In this document: piece by piece, positions 29,271 through 37,401 of the stretch | Numbering within the stretch: position 1 is the stretch's first letter | Layout: every line of letters starts with the position of its first letter | Assembly (NCBI GenBank): GCA_963708575.1 | Contig: CAVPTB010000006.1 | Span: 62,001-126,000, forward strand | Direction: 5' to 3' | Length of the DNA: 64,000 nt | Source: DASVWZ01 sp963708575 | GTDB lineage: Bacteria > Acidobacteriota > Terriglobia > Terriglobales > Acidobacteriaceae | Program-made: the position numbers and the translations under genes | The notes under the pieces: generated by a model | Told to the model about the DNA's origin: nothing | Databases searched by the model: none | The model's input: only the letters and a program-made list of their open reading frames with translations

Positions 29271-29669
29271 ATGAGGTTGACCGATCCGGTCGCAGATATG
29301 TTGACCCGCATTCGCAACGCAGCGAGTGCGCGGCATCAGAAGGTCGATATTCCCGCTTCCAAGCTGAAGACGGAGATTGCCCGCATTCTTAAAGAAGAAG
29401 GGTACATTTCCAATTTCAAGCCCACGGAAGAAGAGGGTCACAAGGTCCTGCGCGTTTACCTGAAGTATGGCAGCAACAACGAAGCGGCCATCTCCAATGT
29501 AGAGCGTGTTTCCCGGCCAGGTTGCCGTGTCTATGTTCGCCGCACAGATATTCCTCGCGTCCTCGGTGGTCTCGGGATCAATATCCTCACTACGCCTCGG
29601 GGTGTGATGACGGGGCGGCAGGCGCGCAAAGAAGGCGTCGGAGGCGAAGTCCTCTGTCAGATTTGGTAG
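29271..29669 (+). CDS. rpsH: 30S ribosomal protein S8
   Basis: 132 residues, starting MRLTDPVADMLTRIRNA. The C-terminal PRGVMTGRQARKEGVGGEVLC is the rRNA-binding block. In E. coli S8 represses the spc operon. Its stop codon TAG is inside the stem of hairpin copy 3. Confidence 0.97.
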   Translation: MRLTDPVADMLTRIRNAASARHQKVDIPASKLKTEIARILKEEGYISNFKPTEEEGHKVLRVYLKYGSNNEAAISNVERVSRPGCRVYVRRTDIPRVLGGLGINILTTPRGVMTGRQARKEGVGGEVLCQIW

Positions 29670-29694
29670 AGACGTTGCGAAGCAATGTCTCTAC
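29666..29694 (+). repeat. GTAGAGACGTTGC-loop-GCAATGTCTCTAC hairpin, copy 3
   Basis: Thirteen pairs (one G-U): 29666-29678 with 29682-29694, loop GAA. The rpsH stop codon (29667-29669) is in the left arm. The longest and best of three copies in the ribosomal operon. Confidence 0.7.
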
Positions 29695-29717
29695 AGCGAG
29701 TTAAAGGCTAAGAGCTT

Positions 29718-30257
29718 ATGTCACGAATTGGAAAAAAGCCGATCCCGCTGCCCAAAGGGGTGACGGTCAAGATCGAAGGCAACACGGTCCTGGTACAGGG
29801 ACCGAAGGGTAAGGTAGACACTCCGCTGCCGGCTGGAATCAAGATCCAGCAGCAGGACGGGCATCTGCTCGCGGTGCGCGAGAACGACTCGCAGGCCGCG
29901 GTGCACGGACTGGCGCGAGCGCTGGTGAACAACGCCGTTGAAGGCGTAACCAAGGGCTGGACGCGCGAGCTGGAGATTGTCGGTATCGGATACCGCGCGG
30001 AAATGAAGGGCAAGGGCACGGTGGTTTTTACCCTGGGCTATTCGCATCCGATTGAGTATCCATTGCCAACCGGCATTGAAGTGGCGGTCGATCCTAAGCA
30101 GACGAAGTTGAGCGTCACGGGAATTGACCGGCAGAAGGTCGGGCAGGTGGCGGCGGAAATGCGCAGCTTGCGTCCGCCTGATCCGTACAAGAACAAAGGC
30201 GTGCGCTATGTCGGTGAACGCTTGAAGAAGAAGGTCGGAAAGACCGGCGCGAAATAA
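29718..30257 (+). CDS. rplF: 50S ribosomal protein L6
   Basis: 179 residues, MSRIGKKPIPLPKGV start and C-terminal RPPDPYKNKGVRYVGE. Two similar domains, located near the base of the L7/L12 stalk. Confidence 0.97.
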   Translation: MSRIGKKPIPLPKGVTVKIEGNTVLVQGPKGKVDTPLPAGIKIQQQDGHLLAVRENDSQAAVHGLARALVNNAVEGVTKGWTRELEIVGIGYRAEMKGKGTVVFTLGYSHPIEYPLPTGIEVAVDPKQTKLSVTGIDRQKVGQVAAEMRSLRPPDPYKNKGVRYVGERLKKKVGKTGAK

Positions 30258-30318
30258 GAATTGAGACTGGGTGCGTGGCACCTGCCCGGTATAGAACTCC
30301 GGGACGAAGGAAAAGAAG

Positions 30319-30684
30319 ATGCTTACGACGACTTCAAAGAATACGAACCGGCGGCATGTGCACGACCGCATCCGCAAGAAGGTGATGGGCACGGACGAGC
30401 GTCCGCGGCTGAACGTGTACCGTTCGCTGAACCACATTTATGTGCAGGTCATTGACGATCTGAACGGCCAGACATTGGTGGCCGCGAATTCAGCGGAAGG
30501 CGCCAAAGGTGAGAAAAAGACCGGCGGGAACGTGGCGTCGGCGAAGTCCGTGGGCAAAGCCATTGCGGAGCGCGCCAAGGCCAAGGGAATAACCAAAGTG
30601 GTATTCGATCGCGGCGGCTACATCTACCATGGGCGAGTCAAGGCTCTGGCGGATGCGGCGCGCGAGGCGGGATTGCAATTCTAG
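30319..30684 (+). CDS. rplR: 50S ribosomal protein L18
   Basis: 121 residues; RIRKKVMGTDERPRLNVYRSLNHIY and GGYIYHGRVKALADAAREAG are family blocks. Binds 5S rRNA with L5. Confidence 0.96.
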   Translation: MLTTTSKNTNRRHVHDRIRKKVMGTDERPRLNVYRSLNHIYVQVIDDLNGQTLVAANSAEGAKGEKKTGGNVASAKSVGKAIAERAKAKGITKVVFDRGGYIYHGRVKALADAAREAGLQF

Positions 30685-30687
30685 AGA

Positions 30688-30778
30688 TTGGTAATTTAGC
30701 AGTTTGCAATTGGTAATTTGAACGACTCGAAACTCGACAAATTACGAATTACTCATTTGCCAATTACAAATTGAGAAG
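30688..30778. repeat. GTAATTTG/CAAATTAC inverted word spacer
   Basis: The rplR-rpsE spacer is AT-rich, unlike its surroundings. It contains TTGGTAATTTAGCAGTTTGC and CAATTGGTAATTTG, then the reverse words ACAAATTACGAATTACTC and GCCAATTACAAATTG, which can fold back on each other. Confidence 0.5.
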
Positions 30779-30786
30779 AAGGTCTG

Positions 30787-31296
30787 ATGCCAACGATTAT
30801 TAAGAAACTCGACGCGGGTTCCTACCAGTTGAAGGACCAGGTGGTCGCGATCAACCGTGTGACCAAAGTGGTTAAGGGCGGCAAGAATCTTTCGTTCGCG
30901 GCCCTGGTGGTGGTGGGAGATCCCGGTGCTGGCGTGGTCGGATATGGATCCGGCAAGGCGAAGGAAGTGCCGCAGGCGATCCGCAAGGGGATCGAGTCGG
31001 CGAAGAAGAACCTGATGCGGATCAATCTGACGCACACGACGATTCCCCACACGGTGCTGGGACGCTACGGTTCGGGGATGGTGTTGCTCAAGCCGGCGCC
31101 TGAAGGAACGGGTGTGATTGCGGGTGGTGCGGTGCGCGCGGTGATGACGTCGGCGGGGATCCAGAATGTGTTGACCAAATCGATCGGCACGACGAACCCG
31201 CACAACGTTATCAAGGCGACATTTGACGCACTGAAGAAATTGAAGAACAAGGCTGATGTTGCGGCATTGCGGGGCAAGACCGTAGAAGAGTTATAG
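30787..31296 (+). CDS. rpsE: 30S ribosomal protein S5
   Basis: 169 residues. The dsRBD-like N-terminal part has NRVTKVVKGGKNLSFAALVVVGD, and GTGVIAGGAVRAVMTSAGI follows. S5 is at the mRNA entry and affects accuracy. Confidence 0.97.
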   Translation: MPTIIKKLDAGSYQLKDQVVAINRVTKVVKGGKNLSFAALVVVGDPGAGVVGYGSGKAKEVPQAIRKGIESAKKNLMRINLTHTTIPHTVLGRYGSGMVLLKPAPEGTGVIAGGAVRAVMTSAGIQNVLTKSIGTTNPHNVIKATFDALKKLKNKADVAALRGKTVEEL

Positions 31297-31341
31297 AATA
31301 GCAAGTCGCACGTGAGCGGCAGCCAGGATTGAGGAATTGTG

Positions 31342-31545
31342 ATGACGGCAAAGAAAACAAGTGCGAGCAGCGGAAAGATCCAGCTGAAGTGGGTGCGGTC
31401 TTCCATTTGCGCGCCGGTAAAGCAGAAGCGGGTCGTTAAAGGTCTGGGATTTACGCGATTGAATCAGGTGATCGAGCGGCCCGACAATGCCGCGATTCGT
31501 GGCATGGTGGCAAAGGTGCCGCATCTGGTGGAGATACTGCAGTAA
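31342..31545 (+). CDS. rpmD: 50S ribosomal protein L30
   Basis: 67 residues from ATG 31342, seven bases after GAGG; an overlapping GTG one codon upstream is less likely. IQLKWVRSSICAPVKQKRVVKGLGF is the family core. Present in the spc block of most, not all, bacteria. Confidence 0.93.
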   Translation: MTAKKTSASSGKIQLKWVRSSICAPVKQKRVVKGLGFTRLNQVIERPDNAAIRGMVAKVPHLVEILQ

Positions 31546-31593
31546 GAATGGTTTCGCGACGTGGCAAGCGACGTCCGACAAAGAAGAGCAATT

Positions 31594-32031
31594 ATGAATT
31601 TATCTAATATTCGAGCACCGAAGAAGGCGGCGGAGAACAAGAAGCGCGTGGGCCGCGGCATGGGTTCGGGCATGGGTAAGACGTCCACCCGAGGCCACAA
31701 GGGCCAGCGTTCACGCAGCGGTTCGCGCATGATGCGAGGATTCGAAGGTGGTCAGATGCCTTTGCATCGCCGCATGCCGAAACGCGGGTTCACCAACATC
31801 TTCCGCAAGGAATTCAATATCGTGAATCTGGACCGTCTCGCCGAGTTGGGAGAGACGACAATCACTCCTGAACTCCTCAAGAAGGCGGGCGTGATCAGTA
31901 CCAAACATCCGGTAAAGATTCTGGGCACGGGCGAGCTGAAGTCAGCACTGACGGTGCACGCTCACAAATTTTCGAAGTCGGCACAGGAAAAAATCACCAA
32001 GGCTGGCGGCAAGTTTGAGGTCTTGCAGTAA
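31594..32031 (+). CDS. rplO: 50S ribosomal protein L15
   Basis: 145 residues from ATG 31594 (MNLSNIRAPKKAAENKKR); the open frame back to 31561 is not part of the family. Glycine-rich rRNA-binding N-terminus (RGMGSGMGKTSTRGHKGQ). Stop overlaps the secY ATG. Confidence 0.96.
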   Translation: MNLSNIRAPKKAAENKKRVGRGMGSGMGKTSTRGHKGQRSRSGSRMMRGFEGGQMPLHRRMPKRGFTNIFRKEFNIVNLDRLAELGETTITPELLKKAGVISTKHPVKILGTGELKSALTVHAHKFSKSAQEKITKAGGKFEVLQ

Positions 32032-33419
32032 TGTTGGAGAAACTGCTCAACGTATTTCGCATTCCGGACCTGCGTAAGCGAATTCTGTTTACTCTTGGCC
32101 TGCTGGCCGTGTACCGACTGGGCGGGCACATTCCAACTCCAGGTGTAAATGCGGACCGGTTGCAGCAGTTCTTTGAGCAGAACCGGGGCTCGTTCCTGGG
32201 ATTTGTGGACCTGTTCTCGGGTGGACAGCTGCGGCGCCTGACGATTTTCGCGTTGGGCATCATGCCGTACATCACGGCTTCCATCATTCTGCAGTTGTTG
32301 ACGGTGGTGTATGAGCCGCTCGCCAAGTTGCAGAAAGAAGGCGAACTGGGACGGAAGAAGATCACGCAGTGGACGCGGTATTTGACCGTGATTTTGAGCG
32401 CGGTGCAGTCGCTGGGCATTGCCCTAAGCCTGCAGAAGTCGGGCGACTTTGTGGTGAATCCGGGGATCGGATTCATTCTGATGACAATGCTTACGCTGAC
32501 CACGGGAAGCGCGTTCATCATGTGGCTGGGTGAGCAGATCACCGAGCGTGGCGTCGGCAACGGGATGTCGCTTCTGATTTTTGCCGGCATCGTGGTTGGG
32601 CTGCCGCGAGGCGTTGCTGATCTGATCGATAAAGTTCGCACCGATGCGTGGGGAGCGTTTACCGCTCCGGCGATGATCCTGTTGGTTGGGGTCATGGTGC
32701 TGATTGTCGGATTCATCGTGTACGTGGAGCGAAGCGAGCGGCGAATTCCAGTGCAGTACGCGAAGCGGGTGGTGGGACGCAAGGTGATGGGTGGGCAGTC
32801 GACGCATTTGCCGTTGCGCGTAAACGCCGGCGGCGTGATGCCGGTCATCTTCGCTTCGTCGATTCTGACCATGCCACAGATGGTGCTGCAGGGATTGAAG
32901 AACAACCGGTATTTCGGCGACCTGATCCGCGCCTTGGGCTGGGGCGAACCGCTCTACACGCTGCTATATGCGGCGGGGATCATCTTCTTTGCTTATTTCT
33001 ATGTGTCGATCGTGTTCAACCCTAACGAGGTTGCCGACAACATGCGGAAATACGGCGGTTTTATTCCAGGCATACGACCAGGGAAACGTACGGCGGATCA
33101 CATCAACGAAATCCTGACTCGCATTACTTTGGTGGGCGCTTTGTACCTGATCATCATCTCCTTCATTCCGGAATGGATGATTACGGGTATCCACCTCAAC
33201 CATTTGTGGGGCCCGGTGGGAGCGTTTTTTGAACGGCTGCCAACCTGGGTGACGAATGGTTTGGGAGTGACATTCTATTTTGGCGGAACCTCGCTGCTGA
33301 TTGTGGTGGGCGTAGCCATGGATACGGTGACGCAGATTGAAGCGCAATTGATCATGCGCCACTATGACGGATTCACTCCACGAAGTGGAAGAATCCGAGG
33401 GCGCCGGACTTGGGCGTAA
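32031..33419 (+). CDS. secY: Preprotein translocase subunit SecY
   Basis: 462 residues with ten hydrophobic segments. YRLGGHIPTPGVNADRL (plug region start) and GMSLLIFAGIVVGLP are family blocks. It forms the channel of the Sec translocase with SecE and SecG. It starts on the rplO stop (TAATG), so the two are translationally coupled. Confidence 0.97.
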   Translation: MLEKLLNVFRIPDLRKRILFTLGLLAVYRLGGHIPTPGVNADRLQQFFEQNRGSFLGFVDLFSGGQLRRLTIFALGIMPYITASIILQLLTVVYEPLAKLQKEGELGRKKITQWTRYLTVILSAVQSLGIALSLQKSGDFVVNPGIGFILMTMLTLTTGSAFIMWLGEQITERGVGNGMSLLIFAGIVVGLPRGVADLIDKVRTDAWGAFTAPAMILLVGVMVLIVGFIVYVERSERRIPVQYAKRVVGRKVMGGQSTHLPLRVNAGGVMPVIFASSILTMPQMVLQGLKNNRYFGDLIRALGWGEPLYTLLYAAGIIFFAYFYVSIVFNPNEVADNMRKYGGFIPGIRPGKRTADHINEILTRITLVGALYLIIISFIPEWMITGIHLNHLWGPVGAFFERLPTWVTNGLGVTFYFGGTSLLIVVGVAMDTVTQIEAQLIMRHYDGFTPRSGRIRGRRTWA

Positions 33420-33515
33420 CGAGAAGTATGAGGTTGCCGTAGCACAGGCAGGTTTAAGGCAGGAAATCTGGCCGCCTGAGACTGGAAATCGGGGGACCCG
33501 ACGGAAACCAGTTTG

Positions 33516-34229
33516 ATGGAAACCTCACTGAATATAGGTCCGATCGTTTTGCTGGGGGCACCCGGGGCGGGCAAGGGTACCCAGGCCAAGCGGATCAGCG
33601 AAACTTACGGCATTCCGCAGATCTCCACTGGAGATTTACTTCGGGAGCATGTGAAGTTGGCCACTGGGCTGGGCCTTCTCGCCAGGGATTACATGGCGCG
33701 GGGAGAACTGGTTCCGGACGAGTTGTTGTACGACATGGTGGCAGAGAGACTGCGCCGCCCGGATTGCGATCGAGGATTCATCCTGGACGGATTTCCGCGG
33801 ACCGCGCCGCAGGCAGGATGGCTGGACGCCTTCCTGGAGCACGAGTTCTTTGATAACCCGCAGAACGGCAAGTGCTTGCCGATTGTGATCCAGATAGAGG
33901 TGGATTATAATGAGTTATTGCTCCGGCTCACCGGGCGTAGGACGTGTCCTACCTGTGGACGGATCTATAACGTCCATCTCCAGCCACCTCGCGTCGATGA
34001 ATTGTGCGACGTGGATGGCACCAAGCTGGTAATCCGCAACGACGATCGCGAAGAAGTGATTCGAGAACGCCTGCAGGCTTATGAGCGGCAGACTCGTCCG
34101 GTAGCGGAATATTACAGGCACAAGGAACGAATGGTCTCGGTGGATGGGACGCTGCCGGTGGATCAAGTCACCGAGTTGGTACTCAGGGAAATCCGGAGCC
34201 ATTGTCCGGCGAGAGTCGGCGGCACGTAG
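33516..34229 (+). CDS. adk: Adenylate kinase with zinc-type LID
   Basis: 237 residues from ATG 33516. P-loop GAPGAGKGTQ at 14-23, GFILDGFPRT, and a LID with CPTCGRIYN and CDVDG, that is three cysteines and an aspartate where many Gram-positive enzymes bind zinc. It converts ATP + AMP to 2 ADP. About 20 residues longer than E. coli Adk, with extra length before the LID (HEFFDNPQNGKCL) and at the C-terminus. Confidence 0.95.
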   Translation: METSLNIGPIVLLGAPGAGKGTQAKRISETYGIPQISTGDLLREHVKLATGLGLLARDYMARGELVPDELLYDMVAERLRRPDCDRGFILDGFPRTAPQAGWLDAFLEHEFFDNPQNGKCLPIVIQIEVDYNELLLRLTGRRTCPTCGRIYNVHLQPPRVDELCDVDGTKLVIRNDDREEVIRERLQAYERQTRPVAEYYRHKERMVSVDGTLPVDQVTELVLREIRSHCPARVGGT

Positions 34230-34232
34230 CAC

Positions 34233-34982
34233 ATGATTGTTTGCAAATCGGCAATAGAGATTGAGAAGATGCGGCACAGCGGGCACATCGTGCGCGAGGT
34301 GCTTGATCATGTGCGTGCTCTGGTTGCTCCAGGTGTGACGACAATGGATCTGGAGCGGGCGGCCGACAAGAAGATCCGGGAACTCGGCGCCAAGCCTGCA
34401 TTCAAGGGCTATTACGATTATCCTTGTGTGCTTTGCACGTCGGTGAATGAAGAGATCGTCCACGGAATACCGTCGGAAAAACGAACTCTGAAGACCGGCG
34501 ATATCGTGTCGATCGATTGCGGCGTCGTGCTGGACGGGTATTACGGTGATGCCGCGATTACGGTCCCGGTGGACGATTCGGTGAAGCCGGAAGTCCGCAA
34601 GCTGCTCGAGGTGACGGAAGCGTCGCTGTACAAAGGGATTGAGCAGGCAAGAGTTGGAAACGCGATTGGGGATGTTGGAGCCGCCGTCCAGGAGTACGTG
34701 GAGGCAAACGGGTTCAGCGTGGTGCGGGAGTTTGTGGGCCACGGCATTGGGACCAAGCTTCACGAAGAGCCGCAAGTGCCGAACTTCGGGGCGCGGGGAC
34801 ATGGGCCGAGATTGCGCGAGGGAATGGTCATCGCGATCGAACCGATGGTGAATTACGGCAAGCCGGGCACGCGGGTTCTGGACGACAAATGGACCGCCGT
34901 GACCGCCGATGGAAGTTGCAGCGCTCACTTTGAGCATTGCGTGGCGGTGACGAAGGACGGTCCTGTGATTTTGACGCAGTAG
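34233..34982 (+). CDS. map: Methionine aminopeptidase, type I
   Basis: 249 residues, three bases after adk. The five metal ligands are visible: Asp in SIDCGVVLDGYYGD (two), His in GHGIGTKLHEEP, Glu in IEPMVN and Glu in SAHFEHCVAV. It removes the initiator Met from new proteins. Short type Ia form without a zinc-finger N-terminus. Confidence 0.96.
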   Translation: MIVCKSAIEIEKMRHSGHIVREVLDHVRALVAPGVTTMDLERAADKKIRELGAKPAFKGYYDYPCVLCTSVNEEIVHGIPSEKRTLKTGDIVSIDCGVVLDGYYGDAAITVPVDDSVKPEVRKLLEVTEASLYKGIEQARVGNAIGDVGAAVQEYVEANGFSVVREFVGHGIGTKLHEEPQVPNFGARGHGPRLREGMVIAIEPMVNYGKPGTRVLDDKWTAVTADGSCSAHFEHCVAVTKDGPVILTQ

Positions 34983-34991
34983 AGCGCGATT

Positions 34992-35062
34992 AGCTATTAG
35001 CCGTTGGCTTTAGCTTGAAGCGAGAAGAGTTTGGCCGAGCCAACAGCTAAAGGCTAATAGCT
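34992..35062 (+). repeat. AGCTATTAGCC ... GGCTAATAGCT inverted repeat between map and infA
   Basis: Perfect 11-base arms at 34992-35002 and 35052-35062, with inner words GTTGGCTTTAGCT and AGCCAACAGCTAAAGG also partly complementary. It fills most of the 95-base spacer. No T-run follows, so it is not a standard terminator. Confidence 0.6.
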
Positions 35063-35077
35063 TATTTCAAGGAGTGC

Positions 35078-35296
35078 ATGAGCAAAGAAGACGCGATTGA
35101 AGTGATGGCAGTGGTGTTGGAACCGCTGCCCAATGCCATGTTTCGGGTGGAATTGGAGAACAAGCACCAGGTGTTGGCTCATGTGTCGGGGAAGATGCGG
35201 AAGAATTTCATCCGAATTCTTCCTGGCGACAAGGTCGCGGTTGAGCTTTCGCCTTACGACTTGAATCGCGGACGAATTGTTTATAGATACAAATAG
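35078..35296 (+). CDS. infA: Translation initiation factor IF-1
   Basis: 72 residues, an S1/OB fold: MSKEDAIEVMAVVLEPLPNA and SGKMRKNFIRILPGDKVAVELSPYDL. It binds the 30S A-site during initiation. TTTCAAGGAG precedes the ATG. Confidence 0.96.
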   Translation: MSKEDAIEVMAVVLEPLPNAMFRVELENKHQVLAHVSGKMRKNFIRILPGDKVAVELSPYDLNRGRIVYRYK

Positions 35297-35335
35297 TTTC
35301 CGGATCAGTGCCGGAAAGTGGGAACTGAGAAATTT

Positions 35336-35449
35336 ATGAAGGTCAGAGCATCGGTAAAGAAAATTTGCGATAAGTGCAAGGTCATTCACCGCAAAGGTGT
35401 GGTGCGGGTGATCTGCGAGAATTCGAAACACAAGCAACGCCAGGGATAA
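35336..35449 (+). CDS. rpmJ: 50S ribosomal protein L36
   Basis: 37 residues: MKVRASVKKICDKCKVIHRK, then VICENSKHKQRQG. The zinc ligands are C-x2-C, C and H, so this is the C+ form. Between infA and rpsM as usual. Confidence 0.95.
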   Translation: MKVRASVKKICDKCKVIHRKGVVRVICENSKHKQRQG

Positions 35450-35450
35450 C

Positions 35451-35477
35451 TGGCATCGCCGGCGATGCCGGCTGAAG
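35451..35477 (+). repeat. GGCATCGCCGGCGATGCCGGC palindrome
   Basis: TGGCATCGCCGGCGATGCCG is an almost perfect palindrome of about 18 bases directly after the rpmJ stop, before rpsM. It can form a strong hairpin without a T-run. Words resemble the CCGGCG repeats around tuf. Confidence 0.55.
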
Positions 35478-35490
35478 AGGGAAACCATCT

Positions 35491-35877
35491 ATGGCACGTA
35501 TTGCAGGCGTCGATCTTCCGCGTAACAAGCACGTGAATATCGGGCTGACGTACATCTACGGAATCGGCAATTCGCGGGCAGCGCGCATTCTGGATCAGGC
35601 AAATGTCGATCCGATGAAGAAGATCCAGGATTTGGGCGAAGACGAGGTCAACCGCATCCGTCAGGTCATCGAGAATGAAGGCCTGGTGGAAGGCGATTTG
35701 CGCAAGGAAGTTTCGATGAACATCAAGCGACTCATCGAAATCGGCTCCTATCGCGGATACCGCCATCGCCGGAACCTGCCGGTCCGTGGACAGCGCACCC
35801 ATACCAACGCCCGTACGCGCAAGGGTCCGCGCAAGGGCACCGTCGCGCAGAAGAAGAAAGCGACGTCAAAGACATAA
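35491..35877 (+). CDS. rpsM: 30S ribosomal protein S13
   Basis: 128 residues: MARIAGVDLPRNKHVNIGLT, and the C-terminal RNLPVRGQRTHTNARTRKGPRKG. In the 30S head, it contacts P-site tRNA and L5. Confidence 0.97.
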   Translation: MARIAGVDLPRNKHVNIGLTYIYGIGNSRAARILDQANVDPMKKIQDLGEDEVNRIRQVIENEGLVEGDLRKEVSMNIKRLIEIGSYRGYRHRRNLPVRGQRTHTNARTRKGPRKGTVAQKKKATSKT

Positions 35878-35880
35878 GAA

Positions 35881-35990
35881 CGGTCGTTGGTCATCGGTCT
35901 TTGGTCGTCGTTGGCCAAACCGGTACTGCAACTGACGTTGCAGCGAACGACTTACGAGAGCAGCCAAGGGTTTCGACGAACGACTGAGGA
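35881..35990. repeat. GTCGTTGGTC / CGAACGAC word spacer
   Basis: GGTCGTTGGTCATCGGTC and TTGGTCGTCGTTGG at 35882-35914 are answered by AACGAC and GACGAACGACTGAGGAC near 35946-35990. Same words occur at 23876, 29150, 37229 and inside the 3' end of ribH (10763-10780). Confidence 0.45.
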
Positions 35991-35996
35991 CGATTT

Positions 35997-36428
35997 ATGG
36001 CAAAACCAGCAGCGGCAGGTGGCGCAGCGGCGCCGGATAAAAAAGGCAAGAAGAAGACCTTCAAGAAGAAAGAGCGCAAACACGTCTCGCACGGCGTGGC
36101 TCATATTCAGGCTTCTTTCAACAACACCATCGTCACCATTTCGGATCCCGCCGGGAACACGCTGTCCTGGAAGAGTTCAGGGTCGTTGGGGTTCCGCGGG
36201 TCGCGAAAAGGGACACCGTTTGCCGCTCAGCAGGCCGCGATGAATGCCGCCAACATGGCGCGCGATCACGGTGTGCGTAGCGTGGAAGTGCGGGTGAGCG
36301 GACCGGGTTCAGGACGTGAATCGGCGATCCGGGCCTTGGCCGCCGCAGGCATTGAAGTTCGCACCATCAAGGACTCGACACCGATTCCGCATAATGGGTG
36401 TCGTCCGCCGAAGCGTCGAAGAGTCTGA
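35997..36428 (+). CDS. rpsK: 30S ribosomal protein S11 with basic N-terminus
   Basis: 143 residues; about 15 extra Ala/Lys residues start the protein (AKPAAAGGAAAPDKKGKKK). The core has VAHIQASFNNTIVTISDPAGN and the C-terminal PIPHNGCRPPKRRRV. In E. coli S11 lies on the 30S platform near the E-site. Confidence 0.97.
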   Translation: MAKPAAAGGAAAPDKKGKKKTFKKKERKHVSHGVAHIQASFNNTIVTISDPAGNTLSWKSSGSLGFRGSRKGTPFAAQQAAMNAANMARDHGVRSVEVRVSGPGSGRESAIRALAAAGIEVRTIKDSTPIPHNGCRPPKRRRV

Positions 36429-36432
36429 AGTG

Positions 36433-36534
36433 CAGTTTCAAGTTTTGGGTTTCAAGTTTCGAGTGAAACCCGCTGGCTCGGCCTAAGCGCGTGAGCCAAA
36501 TGCTTGAAACTGGGCCTGAAACTCGAAACTGGGT
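36433..36534. repeat. GTTTCAAGTTTCGAG inverted repeat before rpsD
   Basis: CAGTTTCAAGTTTTGGGTTTC, then AAGTTTCGAGTGAAAC at 36433-36469, answered by GCTTGAAACTGGGCCTG and AAACTCGAAACTGGG at 36502-36534. The arms can pair to form a long imperfect hairpin. It accounts for most of the 168-base rpsK-rpsD spacer. Confidence 0.55.
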
Positions 36535-36596
36535 CAATCGTCCGGGACGAAGGGTGAAGCCAAACCTGTAAACCGGTCATCTAAAGGAGAAGAAAC

Positions 36597-37226
36597 TTGG
36601 CACGTTACACTGATCCCGTTTGTCGTCTATGCCGCCGTGAGGGCATGAAGCTGTTCCTCAAAGGCACCAAATGCTTCACCGATAAATGCCCTATCGAGAA
36701 GCGTAACTTCGCTCCTGGTCAGCACGGAAAAGACCGAAAGGCCAAGATTGTGGGCTACGGTCTGCAACTGCGCGAGAAACAGAAGACCAAGCGCATGTAT
36801 TTTGCCCAGGAAGGGCAATTCCGCAACTACTTTGAGAAGGCTGCGCGCTCCAAGGGTGTGACCGGCGAAGTCCTGTTGCAACAGCTCGAACGCAGGTTGG
36901 ACAACGTTGTCTACCGTATGGGCTTCGGCATTTCCCGCCGTCAGGCCCGGCAGTTGGTACGGCACGGCCACATCCAGGTGGATGGCCGCAAGGTGAACAT
37001 CCCTTCGTACCAGGTCAGCGCGGGTGAAGAGATCGCCGTTCGCGAGAACAGCAAGAAGCTGGCGATTCTCGAGCCGGCGAAGGAATTTGCCAGTCATCAG
37101 AATGCTCCGACCTGGCTGGAGATCAATCGCGATAATTACAGTGGTAAGGTTTTGTCGCTGCCGAAGCGCGAAGAGATCCAGATACCGGTGAATGAGCAGT
37201 TGATCGTCGAGTTGTACAGTAAATAG
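36597..37226 (+). CDS. rpsD: 30S ribosomal protein S4 (zinc form)
   Basis: 209 residues from a TTG at 36597, nine bases after AAAGGAG. Cysteines in CRLCRREG, KCF and DKC form the N-terminal zinc site of C+ S4. The S4 RNA-binding motif LDNVVYRMGFGISRRQARQLV is intact. It nucleates 30S assembly; in E. coli it represses the alpha operon. Confidence 0.96.
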   Translation: MARYTDPVCRLCRREGMKLFLKGTKCFTDKCPIEKRNFAPGQHGKDRKAKIVGYGLQLREKQKTKRMYFAQEGQFRNYFEKAARSKGVTGEVLLQQLERRLDNVVYRMGFGISRRQARQLVRHGHIQVDGRKVNIPSYQVSAGEEIAVRENSKKLAILEPAKEFASHQNAPTWLEINRDNYSGKVLSLPKREEIQIPVNEQLIVELYSK

Positions 37227-37330
37227 TCGACGGTCATTGGTTGTCCGGTCGTCGGCTTTGGCTAACGACTGGAGACTAGTAAGAAGTGACAAGGTTTTTC
37301 CTGGTCCATTATTCGTGCCAGATCAGCCTT

Positions 37331-37373
37331 TGTTGACATTCGACCCAGCTTGGACCAGCCGGGAACGTCAACA
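37331..37373 (+). promoter_or_regulatory. Stem-loop in the rpoA leader
   Basis: TGTTGAC at 37331-37337 and GTCAACA at 37367-37373 are perfect 7-base inverted repeats around an inner CCAGCTTGG. The hairpin lies 29 bases before the rpoA start. It could be an S4 target, a processing site or an operator. Confidence 0.4.
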
Positions 37374-37401
37374 TTGAGCCGCATGGCCGAAGGAGAAACA
37401 A

